This document shows, in pieces, positions 1 through 5,927 of a stretch of 7,826 bases of DNA. How positions within the stretch are numbered: the first letter of the stretch is position 1; each line of letters opens with the position of its first letter. Source of the DNA: Clostridia bacterium (lineage in GTDB: Bacteria > Bacillota > Clostridia > Christensenellales > CAG-917); the NCBI GenBank assembly GCA_900769205.1, contig CAAGFS010000059.1:1-7826 (forward strand), read 5' to 3'. Position numbers and translations under genes: made by a program. The notes beneath the pieces are model-generated. The model ran no database searches and was not told where the DNA came from. It was given only the letters and a program-made list of their open reading frames with translations.

Positions 1-231
1 TAGAAAAGTATCGTGCACTCATTATGCCACCACGCTTTGTGCGCCAGGCAGTAGCCAACAACACGGCGCAGTCGCTCGTACTTATCGTCTTGCTCGGCGC
101 TTATTTGCTCGCCGCCGTTGCGGCTCGTGTTCCGTCTTCGAAGTCGCACAGTCCGTTTATAATTACGCTCCGAACAAGCTTTTGGATAAGGCTCCGCCTT
201 CCGCAATTATTAATTATTAATTTGAATGCCG
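1..231. other. Intergenic left end, no supported gene; possible dispersed repeat
   Basis: I find no gene here that I can support. One plus-strand frame stays open from the ATG at 24 to 260, and one minus-strand frame is open from about 204 to the window edge, but neither has a convincing ribosome binding site, and the minus frame has no ATG. Visible structure is a tandem AATTATT motif near 204-220, a small imperfect hairpin with arms AAGGC/GCCTT (about 189-201), and one copy of a 29-bp repeat (114-142). The hairpin lies just past the cysE stop but has no T-run after it on either strand, so I do not call it a terminator. The region could belong to a small dispersed intergenic repeat family; that is inference. 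Confidence 0.4.
114..142. repeat. Direct repeat copy 1 (29 bp)
   Basis: This 29-bp stretch matches 228-256 at 28 of 29 positions; the only difference is G at 120 against A at 234. Weaker similarity continues to 153 (paired with 267), giving 35 of 40 matches at a constant 114-bp offset. Copy 1 lies in intergenic DNA, while copy 2 encodes the last residues and stop codon of cysE. The single difference destroys the TAA stop in copy 1. Confidence 0.85.
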
Positions 232-256
232 TTACGGCTCGTGTTCCGTCTTCGAA
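228..256. repeat. Direct repeat copy 2 (29 bp), overlapping the cysE 3' end
   Basis: This is the second copy of the repeat at 114-142. Read on the minus strand it supplies the final cysE codons (residues KTEHEP) and the TAA stop at 232-234. Either cysE gained its present tail from a repeat, or the end of cysE was duplicated into the intergenic region. Confidence 0.85.
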
Positions 257-927
257 ATAGCATTGTCTTCGTCAACGGTGAGAGAATACCTACACGCGTG
301 CACCCCGAGAGCCTTTTCAAGCTCGTAAACGCGTTTGTTCAGGCGCGCGAACTCCTCCATAACGGGGTCGGGAAGGCGCGTCTGATCCATATCCGACACG
401 CGCACGCCGTCCTGCTTGACAACCTTGCCCGGCACGCCCACCACCGTGGAATAGGGCGGAACGTCTTTGAGCACCACGCTCCCCGCACCAATTTTGCTGT
501 GCGCGCCTATACGCACGGGACCGAGCACCTTTGCGCCCGCGGAAACCATCACGTCTTCTTCGATCGTCGGGTGTCTTTTGCCCGTATCCTTGCCCGTACC
601 GCCGAGAGTCACGCCCTGATATAGCACGCAGTTGTCGCCGATCTCCGTCGTTTCTCCTATGACGAGCCCCACGCCGTGGTCGATGAGTATGCCCGTGCCT
701 ATCGTTGCCGCGGGGTGAATGTCAACGCCCGTTCTGACCTTTGCGCGATAGGCTATGAAGTACGCTATGCGGTGCATTTTCTTTTGCCAGAACCAATGCG
801 CATAACGATAAGCACACAGGGCTTGATACCCTGTGTACGTGCGTTTGACTTCCCACGCGCTCGTTGCGGCGGGGTCGCTTTGCAAAATCTTTTGCAAATC
901 AAGTTTTTTCGCTTGTTTTATCGTCAT
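232..927 (-). CDS. cysE: Serine O-acetyltransferase (CysE/EpsC type)
   Basis: This cytoplasmic enzyme acetylates L-serine with acetyl-CoA to give O-acetylserine, the first committed step of cysteine synthesis. The 231-residue product has the short N-terminal helical part of Gram-positive forms (DPAA..W.V at 18-27), then a left-handed beta-helix of hexapeptide repeats (about 65-160). Catalytic residues can be placed by comparison with the E. coli enzyme: D69 in GVDIHPAA, H84 in DHGVG and H119 in RHPTI. The GVTLGGTGK loop is at 105-113. A helical segment at about 188-207 (PDPVMEEFARL) follows, as in Bacillus. I chose ATG 925-927 because the frame upstream lies inside ftsH; the start is 4 nt past the ftsH stop with no clear Shine-Dalgarno, so translation is probably coupled. 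The tail (after about 208) ends in EHEP, without the terminal isoleucine that docks E. coli CysE into cysteine synthase, and its last codons lie in a repeat. Confidence 0.95.
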   Translation of the reverse strand: MTIKQAKKLDLQKILQSDPAATSAWEVKRTYTGYQALCAYRYAHWFWQKKMHRIAYFIAYRAKVRTGVDIHPAATIGTGILIDHGVGLVIGETTEIGDNCVLYQGVTLGGTGKDTGKRHPTIEEDVMVSAGAKVLGPVRIGAHSKIGAGSVVLKDVPPYSTVVGVPGKVVKQDGVRVSDMDQTRLPDPVMEEFARLNKRVYELEKALGVHACRYSLTVDEDNAISKTEHEP

Positions 928-931
928 CGTT

Positions 932-2824
932 TTATTCGACGTCGCTCGGATCCTTTGCAGACGAATCGTTGGATTCGGGACGATTGACTTTTGACGAGAA
1001 CAGACTGTTCGCATTGTCGTTTTCTTCGCCGAACAATGCGTCGATTTCGTCTTCGTAAATGGTTTCTTTCTCATAAAGAGCCTTGACCATTTCGTCCATA
1101 ATCGAGCGGTTTTCACGCAAGATGGAAAGCGCCGCCTGATATTGATTGTCGATTATCGTCTTGATTTCTTCGTCGATCTTTGCGGCAACTTCCTCGCTGT
1201 AATTGAGTTGTTGCTGATAATCTCTGCCAAGGAACACCTCTTCGCTTGCGCCGAGATACATATTGCCGATGGAATCGGACATGCCCCATTCGGTGACCAT
1301 CTTTCTTGCAATCTGCGACGCGCGCTGAATGTCGTTGGACGCACCCGTGGAGATGTCGTGAATGACGATTTCTTCCGCCGCCCTTCCGCCGAGCAACTCG
1401 GTGATGCGGTCGAGCAGTTTCTTCTTGGTCATATACGCGTCGTCCGTTGCGGGGAGCGAGATGGTAAATCCGCCCGCTTGTCCGCGCGGTATGATGGTCA
1501 CTTCGTGCACGGTGTTGTTGCCAAGACGTTTTGCGATGATGGCGTGTCCGCTTTCGTGATAGGCGGTGATGCGCTTGTCCGTTTCGGTGACGAGACGAGA
1601 TTTCTTTGCAGGGCCCGCTTCCACTTTGTTGACGGCTTCGCTGATGTCTTTCATCGTGATGAGCTTGCGATTGTCCCTTGCCGCGAGAATTGCCGACTCG
1701 TTGAGCACGTTTTCGATGTCCGCGCCTGTGAAACCGACCGTCAGACGAGCGAGCGACTTGAAGTTGACGTCGCTTGCAAGCGGTTTGTTGCGGGAGTGGA
1801 CTTTGAATATTTCTTCTCTGCCTTTGACGTCGGGCACGTTGACGTAGATTTGTCTGTCGAATCTGCCCGGACGCATAAGAGCGGGATCGAGGATATCCGC
1901 GCGGTTTGTCGCCGCCATGACGATAATCGAACTGCTTGCTTCAAAGCCGTCCATCTGAACGAGCAACTGGTTGAGCGTCTGTTCTCTTTCGTCGTTTCCG
2001 CCGCCGAGGCCTGCGCCGCGTTGACGTCCCACCGCGTCGATTTCGTCAATAAAGATTATGCACGGCATATTTTTTTGTGCCTGCTCGAATAAATCTCTCA
2101 CTCTCGACGCGCCCACGCCGACGAACATTTCCACAAAATCCGAACCGCTTATGGAGAAGAAGGGCACGTTTGCCTCGCCCGCAACCGCTTTTGCAAACAA
2201 GGTTTTTCCCGTTCCGGGAGGGCCTACGAGCAAAACGCCGCGGGGTATGCGCGCGCCGATGTCCGTGTATTTTTTGGGATGTTTGAGAAAATCGACGATT
2301 TCCTGCAATTCCTGCTTTTCTTCTTCCGCGCCCGCAACGTCGCTGAAACGCACTTTGACGTCGCGCACCTGATTGGCTTTGGTTTTGCCGAAGTTCATCG
2401 CCTGACCTTGCGCGCCCGCGCTTTTGCGGATTATGATGAAGAATATCGCAAACAGCGCCGCGTAAAGAATGAGCGGAACGATTATGCTCGACAAGAGCGA
2501 ACCGCTCGACGGATCGTCGTATTGAACGATGACGCCGCTTGCGTCGGGATTTGTCGCAAGATATTGCTCGAACGCCGTTCTCGACGAGATGTGCACGACG
2601 TATTTGAAGGCGTTGTCTCCCGTCCTTTTGATTTTGGCGGTGTAGTTGCCCTCGATGTATATCGCCTGCACTTCGCCGTTTTTGAGCATACTCTCAAAAC
2701 TGCCTTCGACTCCGCTGAACACGATTTCCGTGGGTCTGGTCAGTTCGTATGCAAGCACAAACGCAAGAATGACAAGCACGATTACGCCGATGATTATGAG
2801 TGTGCGTCTTGTGGAAGTTTTCAT
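932..2824 (-). CDS. ftsH: ATP-dependent zinc metalloprotease FtsH
   Basis: FtsH is a hexameric, membrane-anchored AAA+ protease that unfolds and degrades misassembled membrane proteins and some cytosolic regulators. The 630-residue protein is full length. In order: first membrane helix (about 8-28), an extracytoplasmic domain (about 29-108), second membrane helix (about 110-132), Walker A GPPGTGKT (201-208), pore loop MFVGVGAS (233-240), Walker B IIFIDE (256-261), second region of homology with arginine fingers R318 and R321 (MRPGRFDR), zinc site HESGH (423-427) and the likely third zinc ligand D498 in TGASND. The C-terminal tail (about 600-630) is acidic and serine-rich. ATG 2822-2824 is chosen because AAGGAG sits 5 nt upstream; a longer start at 2893 would fall inside the promoter. 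The usual tilS/hpt neighbours are absent; instead cysE follows after 4 nt. Confidence 0.98.
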   Translation of the reverse strand: MKTSTRRTLIIIGVIVLVILAFVLAYELTRPTEIVFSGVEGSFESMLKNGEVQAIYIEGNYTAKIKRTGDNAFKYVVHISSRTAFEQYLATNPDASGVIVQYDDPSSGSLLSSIIVPLILYAALFAIFFIIIRKSAGAQGQAMNFGKTKANQVRDVKVRFSDVAGAEEEKQELQEIVDFLKHPKKYTDIGARIPRGVLLVGPPGTGKTLFAKAVAGEANVPFFSISGSDFVEMFVGVGASRVRDLFEQAQKNMPCIIFIDEIDAVGRQRGAGLGGGNDEREQTLNQLLVQMDGFEASSSIIVMAATNRADILDPALMRPGRFDRQIYVNVPDVKGREEIFKVHSRNKPLASDVNFKSLARLTVGFTGADIENVLNESAILAARDNRKLITMKDISEAVNKVEAGPAKKSRLVTETDKRITAYHESGHAIIAKRLGNNTVHEVTIIPRGQAGGFTISLPATDDAYMTKKKLLDRITELLGGRAAEEIVIHDISTGASNDIQRASQIARKMVTEWGMSDSIGNMYLGASEEVFLGRDYQQQLNYSEEVAAKIDEEIKTIIDNQYQAALSILRENRSIMDEMVKALYEKETIYEDEIDALFGEENDNANSLFSSKVNRPESNDSSAKDPSDVE

Positions 2825-2829
2825 CGTTT

Positions 2830-2835
2830 CTCCTT
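2830..2835 (-). promoter_or_regulatory. Ribosome binding site of ftsH
   Basis: AAGGAG on the minus strand lies 5 nt before the ATG at 2824 and settles the start codon against the in-frame upstream ATG at 2893. Confidence 0.9.
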
Positions 2836-2880
2836 GATTATGCCGATATATAAAGCGCACGCGTCCGCGTTGCGCCGTAT

Positions 2881-2895
2881 ATATGTTCAACATAT
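2881..2895. promoter_or_regulatory. Perfect 15-bp palindrome over the ftsH start site, candidate operator
   Basis: ATATGTTCAACATAT is a perfect inverted repeat with 7-bp arms around one central base. It overlaps the last bases of the ftsH -10 box and the expected transcription start (about 2887), a classic repressor position. It is not the CIRCE element of HrcA, the CtsR heptad repeat or the Firmicute LexA box (GAAC-N4-GTTC). The binding factor is unknown, and a chance palindrome in AT-rich DNA is possible. Confidence 0.45.
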
Positions 2896-2922
2896 TATAA
2901 GAATTAAATACGAAATTGTCAA
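2894..2922 (-). promoter_or_regulatory. Sigma-A promoter of ftsH-cysE
   Basis: On the minus strand, TTGACA (2922-2917) and TATAAT (2899-2894) are both exact consensus and separated by 17 nt. The predicted start is near 2887, leaving about 62 nt of leader before ftsH. The -35 box also sits in a small inverted repeat AATTG-T-CAATT (2914-2924). This makes ftsH-cysE independent of the upstream trpB transcript, although I see no clear terminator between the two. Confidence 0.9.
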
Positions 2923-3043
2923 TTCTGCACGCACAATTTGCGCGCGGGGATTGCCTGAAAACGCGCGAAACGTCGCTTTCGTATCGTACGCAGGTATCTT
3001 ATCCCGCAAATATTAAAATCGTATTAAACACGGCCCACAAACG

Positions 3044-4357
3044 TCAAAGCGTATGAGCAAGCGATTTCTCGTATGCGTACAAATCGAAATATCCCGTGCC
3101 CGTCAGTCCGAAAAGTATGGTCTTTTCCTGCCCCGTTTCCCTGCACTTTATCGCTTCGTCCGTTGCAACCTTGATTGCGTGCGCGGATTCGGGCGCGGGA
3201 AGTATGCCTTCCGAGCGGGCAAAACGTATCGCGCAATCGAAAACGTCGCGCTGTTCGACCGCAACCGCCCTGTCTATATAGCCGTCGTGATACAATCTGC
3301 TGATTATGGGGCTCATTCCGTGATAACGCAATCCGCCCGCGTGCGTCGGCGCGGGGATGAAATCCGCTCCCAACGTGTACATCTCGGCAAGCGGAGTGAC
3401 TCTGCCCACGTCGCAATAGTCGTATCTGAACTCGCCCTTCGTCAAAGACGGACAACTTGCAGGCTCAACCGCGATAAACTCCGTTTTCGTACCCTTCGTC
3501 AGCTTGTCGCGCATAAAAGCGGACATAATTCCGCCGAGATTGCTTCCTCCGCCCGCGCAACCTATCACGACGTCGGGATATTGGTCGTACTTTTCCATTG
3601 CGATTTTGCTCTCTATGCCGATTATGGACTGATGCAACACCACCTGATCGAGCACGCTTCCGAGCGCGTAGCGTCTTTTGTCGGAAGTGAGCGCGCACTC
3701 AACCGCTTCGCTTATCGCCGTGCCGAGGCTTCCGTTGCGATCGACGCCCCTTTCAAGCATCTGCCTGCCCACCTGCGTGGTGTCGGAGGGCGACGGGACG
3801 ACGTTTGCGCCGTAAACCTGCATAAGCGTCTTTCTCTGCGGTTTCTGCTCGTACGAGCAACGCACCATATACACCGTCAGGTCAAGCCCGAAATAACTGC
3901 ACGCCATCGACAGCGCGGTGCCCCATTGCCCCGCGCCCGTTTCGGTTGCAAGCCCTTTAAGCCCCTGCGCTTTTGCGTAGTACGCCTGCGCGATTGCGCT
4001 GTTGAGTTTGTGCGAACCGCTCGTGTTGTTGCCTTCGAACTTGTAATAAATCTTTGCAGGCGTGTCGAGTTCTTTTTCAAGACAGTACGCTCTGACGAGC
4101 GGAGAAGGTCTGTACATCTTGTAAAAATCTCTCACTTCGTCGGGAATATCCACGAAAGCGGTTGAAAAATCAAGCTCCTGTTTTGCGCACTCCGTGCAAA
4201 AGATTTGCGACATCTCGTCAACCGTGACGGGAAGGCGCGTGGCAGGATTGAGAAGGGGCGCGTGCTTGGTTTTCATATCCGCACAAACGTTGTACCATTG
4301 CCTCGGCATCTCGCTTTCTTCAAGGTATATCTTGTAGGGTACGCTGTCTTTTTTCAT
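3044..4357 (-). CDS. trpB: TrpB2-type tryptophan synthase beta chain (standalone, PLP-dependent)
   Basis: This cytoplasmic pyridoxal-phosphate enzyme condenses indole with L-serine to form tryptophan. The 437-residue length and the N-terminal KIYLEESEMPRQWYN block (9-23) match the TrpB2 (TrpB-like) family rather than the roughly 400-residue TrpB1 that pairs with TrpA. Visible sites are the PLP lysine K117 in GSHKLNSA, the catalytic glutamate E139 in ETGAGQWG, the glycine-rich phosphate loop GCAGGGSNLGG (267-277) and ESAHA (390-394). ATG 4355-4357 is chosen because AAGGAG lies at 4372-4367, 9 nt upstream; a longer in-frame extension to 4543 would run through the riboswitch terminator and is rejected. 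No trpA or other trp gene is in view. Control is by the T-box immediately upstream. TrpB2 proteins have sometimes been assigned other serine-dependent roles, but the UGG T-box argues for tryptophan supply. Confidence 0.93.
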   Translation of the reverse strand: MKKDSVPYKIYLEESEMPRQWYNVCADMKTKHAPLLNPATRLPVTVDEMSQIFCTECAKQELDFSTAFVDIPDEVRDFYKMYRPSPLVRAYCLEKELDTPAKIYYKFEGNNTSGSHKLNSAIAQAYYAKAQGLKGLATETGAGQWGTALSMACSYFGLDLTVYMVRCSYEQKPQRKTLMQVYGANVVPSPSDTTQVGRQMLERGVDRNGSLGTAISEAVECALTSDKRRYALGSVLDQVVLHQSIIGIESKIAMEKYDQYPDVVIGCAGGGSNLGGIMSAFMRDKLTKGTKTEFIAVEPASCPSLTKGEFRYDYCDVGRVTPLAEMYTLGADFIPAPTHAGGLRYHGMSPIISRLYHDGYIDRAVAVEQRDVFDCAIRFARSEGILPAPESAHAIKVATDEAIKCRETGQEKTILFGLTGTGYFDLYAYEKSLAHTL

Positions 4358-4366
4358 GTTCCTATT

Positions 4367-4372
4367 CTCCTT
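4367..4372 (-). promoter_or_regulatory. Ribosome binding site of trpB
   Basis: AAGGAG on the minus strand lies 9 nt before ATG 4357. The roughly 96 nt between the T-box terminator and the start codon otherwise hold only a small GCCG-TTTT-CGGC hairpin. Confidence 0.8.
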
Positions 4373-4453
4373 ATATTCTGCCGAAAACGGCGTTTTATTC
4401 GTATGTTTTGTGCATATAAACACGGCTTTTGCGCATTTGTATCGTCGGCGGAT

Positions 4454-4489
4454 AAAAAAATCCGCGCATAGCGAAACGCTATGCACGGA
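4454..4489 (-). terminator. Intrinsic terminator of the T-box leader
   Basis: On the minus strand a 13-bp stem (arms 4489-4477 and 4473-4461, one G-T wobble) closes a TTT loop and is followed by seven T's (4460-4454). Its 5' arm contains CCGTGC (4488-4483), which can instead pair with GCACGG (4516-4511) of the antiterminator. The two folds therefore exclude each other, as expected for transcriptional attenuation. Confidence 0.93.
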
Positions 4490-4715
4490 CAAACTTCGTC
4501 TGCGGTGCCACCGTGCTTGGAAGCAACGACGCTTCCCACTCATCGACTGCCTTCACAGTCCGTCTTCTTACGCGAGATTTACGTACGCGACTACTTCGTT
4601 CGCCGCGTCCCTCGGGGGCCCATATTATCGGAAGCGGTGTCCGTCGGCATCCCACCGTCGCCGGCTCTCTTTGCGTCCTTCTTTCCGTTTTCTTCCCTTC
4701 ATCGGTTTATTCGAT
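4454..4715 (-). ncRNA. T-box riboswitch, tryptophan-specific (UGG specifier)
   Basis: This leader RNA senses uncharged tRNA-Trp and controls trpB. On the minus strand the T-box core GGTGGCACCGC is at 4512-4502. The apical Stem I motif AGAGAGCCGG (4670-4661) with GGTGGGA (4656-4650) is present. The upper Stem I helix CGGAAAG/CTTCCG closes a loop containing ATATGGG, followed by CCCCCGAG of the lower, kink-turn helix. The specifier is best read as UGG (4622-4620). The tRNA-binding bulge reads UGGC, which pairs with a CCA end preceded by G73, the bacterial tRNA-Trp discriminator. Hairpins GGAAGC/GCTTCC (4536-4519) and GACTG/CAGTC (4560-4545) probably form the Stem III and Stem II region. AUG or UAU in shifted register would suit tRNAs with A73 and fit less well. 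Confidence 0.92.
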
Positions 4716-4721
4716 ATTGCA

Positions 4722-4750
4722 ATGTTAAACCCGATTGCCCCCATTGTCAA
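4722..4750 (-). promoter_or_regulatory. Sigma-A promoter of the trpB T-box leader
   Basis: On the minus strand, TTGACA (4750-4745, exact consensus) and TAACAT (4727-4722, four of six consensus bases) are 17 nt apart. The predicted start near 4715 lies just before the first bases of T-box Stem I, which supports the call. Confidence 0.8.
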
Positions 4751-4780
4751 CGATTTTGTGCGCAAGCGCGCAAAATATCG
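4751..4780. repeat. Inverted repeat abutting the trpB -35 box
   Basis: The arms TTTTGTGCGC (4754-4763) and GCGCGCAAAA (4766-4775) match at nine of ten positions around two bases, with outer CGA/TCG pairs at the ends. The repeat directly touches the -35 hexamer at 4750. No T-run follows on either strand, so it is not an intrinsic terminator. A protein-binding site is possible. Confidence 0.5.
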
Positions 4781-4859
4781 TCCCGTTTCCCGTGTACGTT
4801 CCGAAAACCGTTTCTTGCGTTTTGCGTTTTCGTGATTGAAAACCATATTTTTTCGGCGG

Positions 4860-4899
4860 TTTTTTCCTTTTTTTTCGCAACGAAAAAAAGGCGAAAAAA
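4860..4899. repeat. T-run/A-run imperfect hairpin
   Basis: On the plus strand, T6-CC-T8-CG is followed by a CAA loop and then CG-A7-GG-CG-A6, giving a long imperfect stem. No transcript is expected to end here from either side, since both flanking units are transcribed away from it, so a terminator role is unlikely unless leftward or rightward read-through occurs. Function unknown. Confidence 0.5.
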
Positions 4900-4918
4900 G
4901 TTGAAACATTTATTGTTC

Positions 4919-4955
4919 TATCAATACATCACCCCCCCCCCGATAGTTATTGATA
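4919..4955. repeat. Inverted repeat TATCAATA/TATTGATA flanking a C10 tract
   Basis: Perfect 8-bp arms (4919-4926 and 4948-4955) are separated by 21 bases that include ten consecutive C's (4932-4941). Long homopolymers of this kind are prone to slippage and to sequencing error. It lies about 115 bp upstream of the exporter -35 box. Confidence 0.6.
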
Positions 4956-5070
4956 CACTTTTTGATATATGTTGCTTTAGCAATACATTTATTTTGCGAA
5001 ATTACTCGAAAAAAGCCGACTTTCGTCGTTTTTTGTCCTCTAATGACGACATTTTAATGATTTATTAAGG

Positions 5071-5099
5071 TTGACTGAATAAAACATAAAGAGTATTAT
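5071..5099 (+). promoter_or_regulatory. Sigma-A promoter of the ABC exporter operon
   Basis: TTGACT (5071-5076) and TATTAT (5094-5099) are separated by 17 nt, each with one departure from consensus. A short inverted repeat ATTAT-ACG-ATAAT (5095-5107) covers the -10 box and the expected start near 5106, and could be an operator. The leader before the first gene is about 66 nt. Confidence 0.8.
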
Positions 5100-5160
5100 A
5101 CGATAATGCTTAAAGAATAAAATACAAATACTATAAAGAAACGTGCGTGCGTATATGCGC

Positions 5161-5166
5161 AAAGGA
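5161..5166 (+). promoter_or_regulatory. Ribosome binding site deciding a TTG start
   Basis: AAAGGA ends 5 nt before TTG 5172-5174. No in-frame ATG exists between here and the Walker A motif, so a TTG start is needed for a complete ATPase. Confidence 0.75.
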
Positions 5167-5171
5167 CAATT

Positions 5172-5927
5172 TTGAATAACATCTGCAACTGCGAACCCGC
5201 CCTGAAAATTGAAAATCTGACGAAACAATATCCGTCGTCCAAGACGCTTGCCGTCAACGACCTGTCCGTCGCGTGCTATCCCGGTGAAATAGTCGGGCTT
5301 TTGGGACACAACGGCGCGGGCAAATCCACAACCCTGAAATGCATCACGGGCATACTGCCTTTTTCAAACGGAAAAATCACGATAAACGGTTTCGACGTGG
5401 TCAAAGAGCCCGTCAAGGCAAAACACACTTTCGGCTTTGTGAGCGACAAGCACGACGTCTTCGTCAAGTTTACGGGCATTCAATACCTTGATTTTATGGC
5501 AAGCGCGTACGGCGTGGACGCAAAAACCAAAAAACAACGCTTTGAAGAACTTGACGCCGTATTCGATTTCGGCGACAGGATATTCGATCCGATTTGCGAC
5601 TATTCCCACGGCATGCGGCAGAAGATTTGCATGATGGGAAGCCTTATGCACAGTCCGAAACTGTGGATACTCGACGAGCCGATGATAGGGCTCGATCCGC
5701 TCACCAGCGCAAGAGTGAGCGAGTTTATGAAAGATTACGCGCAAAAAGGCAATTGTATCCTTTTTTCGTCGCACAACATAAACTCCGTACAAAAAATATG
5801 CGACAGAGCAATCATCATCCAAAGCGGCGTGAAGACGGACGACTTCTATTTTGACGACTTCCGCGCCCAGCACCCCGCAGACGATCTGGAACAATACTTC
5901 CTTGCCCGCACGCAAAAAGAAAAATGA
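5172..5927 (+). CDS. ABC transporter ATP-binding protein (ABC-2 exporter type)
   Basis: This is the cytoplasmic nucleotide-binding subunit that powers the permease encoded next. The 251-residue protein is complete for one ABC domain: Walker A GHNGAGKST (45-53), Walker B LWILDEP (164-170) followed by MIGLDP, and the H-loop histidine H201 in SSHN. The signature reads YSHGMRQK (144-151) instead of LSGGQ, and the Q-loop region (FGFVSDKHD, 87-95) has no glutamine; both changes are usual in ABC-2 export ATPases. About 30 residues after the H-loop end in a short charged tail. The start is TTG 5172, supported by AAAGGA. The stop overlaps the permease start as ATGA, so the two are translationally coupled. 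The substrate cannot be told from sequence; drug, peptide or polysaccharide export and plain membrane maintenance are all possible. Confidence 0.93.
   Translation: MNNICNCEPALKIENLTKQYPSSKTLAVNDLSVACYPGEIVGLLGHNGAGKSTTLKCITGILPFSNGKITINGFDVVKEPVKAKHTFGFVSDKHDVFVKFTGIQYLDFMASAYGVDAKTKKQRFEELDAVFDFGDRIFDPICDYSHGMRQKICMMGSLMHSPKLWILDEPMIGLDPLTSARVSEFMKDYAQKGNCILFSSHNINSVQKICDRAIIIQSGVKTDDFYFDDFRAQHPADDLEQYFLARTQKEK

Larger units (their letters stand above)
4781..5070. other. Divergent intergenic region, no gene
   Basis: No credible coding frame is present between the trpB and exporter promoters. The stretch holds a T/A-rich hairpin (4860-4899), a C10 run inside an 8-bp inverted repeat (4919-4955) and short repeated words such as ACATTTATT (4906-4914 and 4985-4993) and CAATACAT. 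Base composition shifts from mixed to very AT-rich towards the exporter promoter. Confidence 0.7.

Noticed and set aside
186..206. AAGGC/GCCTT hairpin as the cysE terminator
   Set aside because: The stem is 5 bp and no T-run follows on the minus strand.
24..260. Plus-strand frame of 78 codons at the left end
   Set aside because: It has no ribosome binding site, crosses both repeat copies and runs antisense into cysE. Its repeated AARVPSSK-like ends come from the DNA repeat.
928..1116. In-frame N-terminal extension of cysE of 63 residues
   Set aside because: It lies wholly inside the ftsH 3' end and has no similarity to the serine acetyltransferase N-terminus; ATG 927 gives the normal family length.
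1142..2092. Plus-strand open frame of 316 codons opposite ftsH
   Set aside because: It is the antisense shadow of a highly conserved ftsH coding region; no ribosome site or recognisable motif.
2825..2893. Longer ftsH start at 2893
   Set aside because: The codon falls in the -10 box of the consensus promoter, and the ATG at 2824 has AAGGAG at the right distance.
2881..2895. LexA (SOS) box at the ftsH promoter
   Set aside because: The half-sites are in the wrong arrangement: TGTTC-AACA rather than GAAC-N4-GTTC.
3053..4165. Plus-strand open frame of 370 codons opposite trpB
   Set aside because: It is antisense to a conserved enzyme, with a composition rich in Arg, His and Cys that is typical of shadow frames.
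4358..4543. N-terminal extension of trpB
   Set aside because: It would translate through the T-box antiterminator and terminator, and the added residues look nothing like the family.
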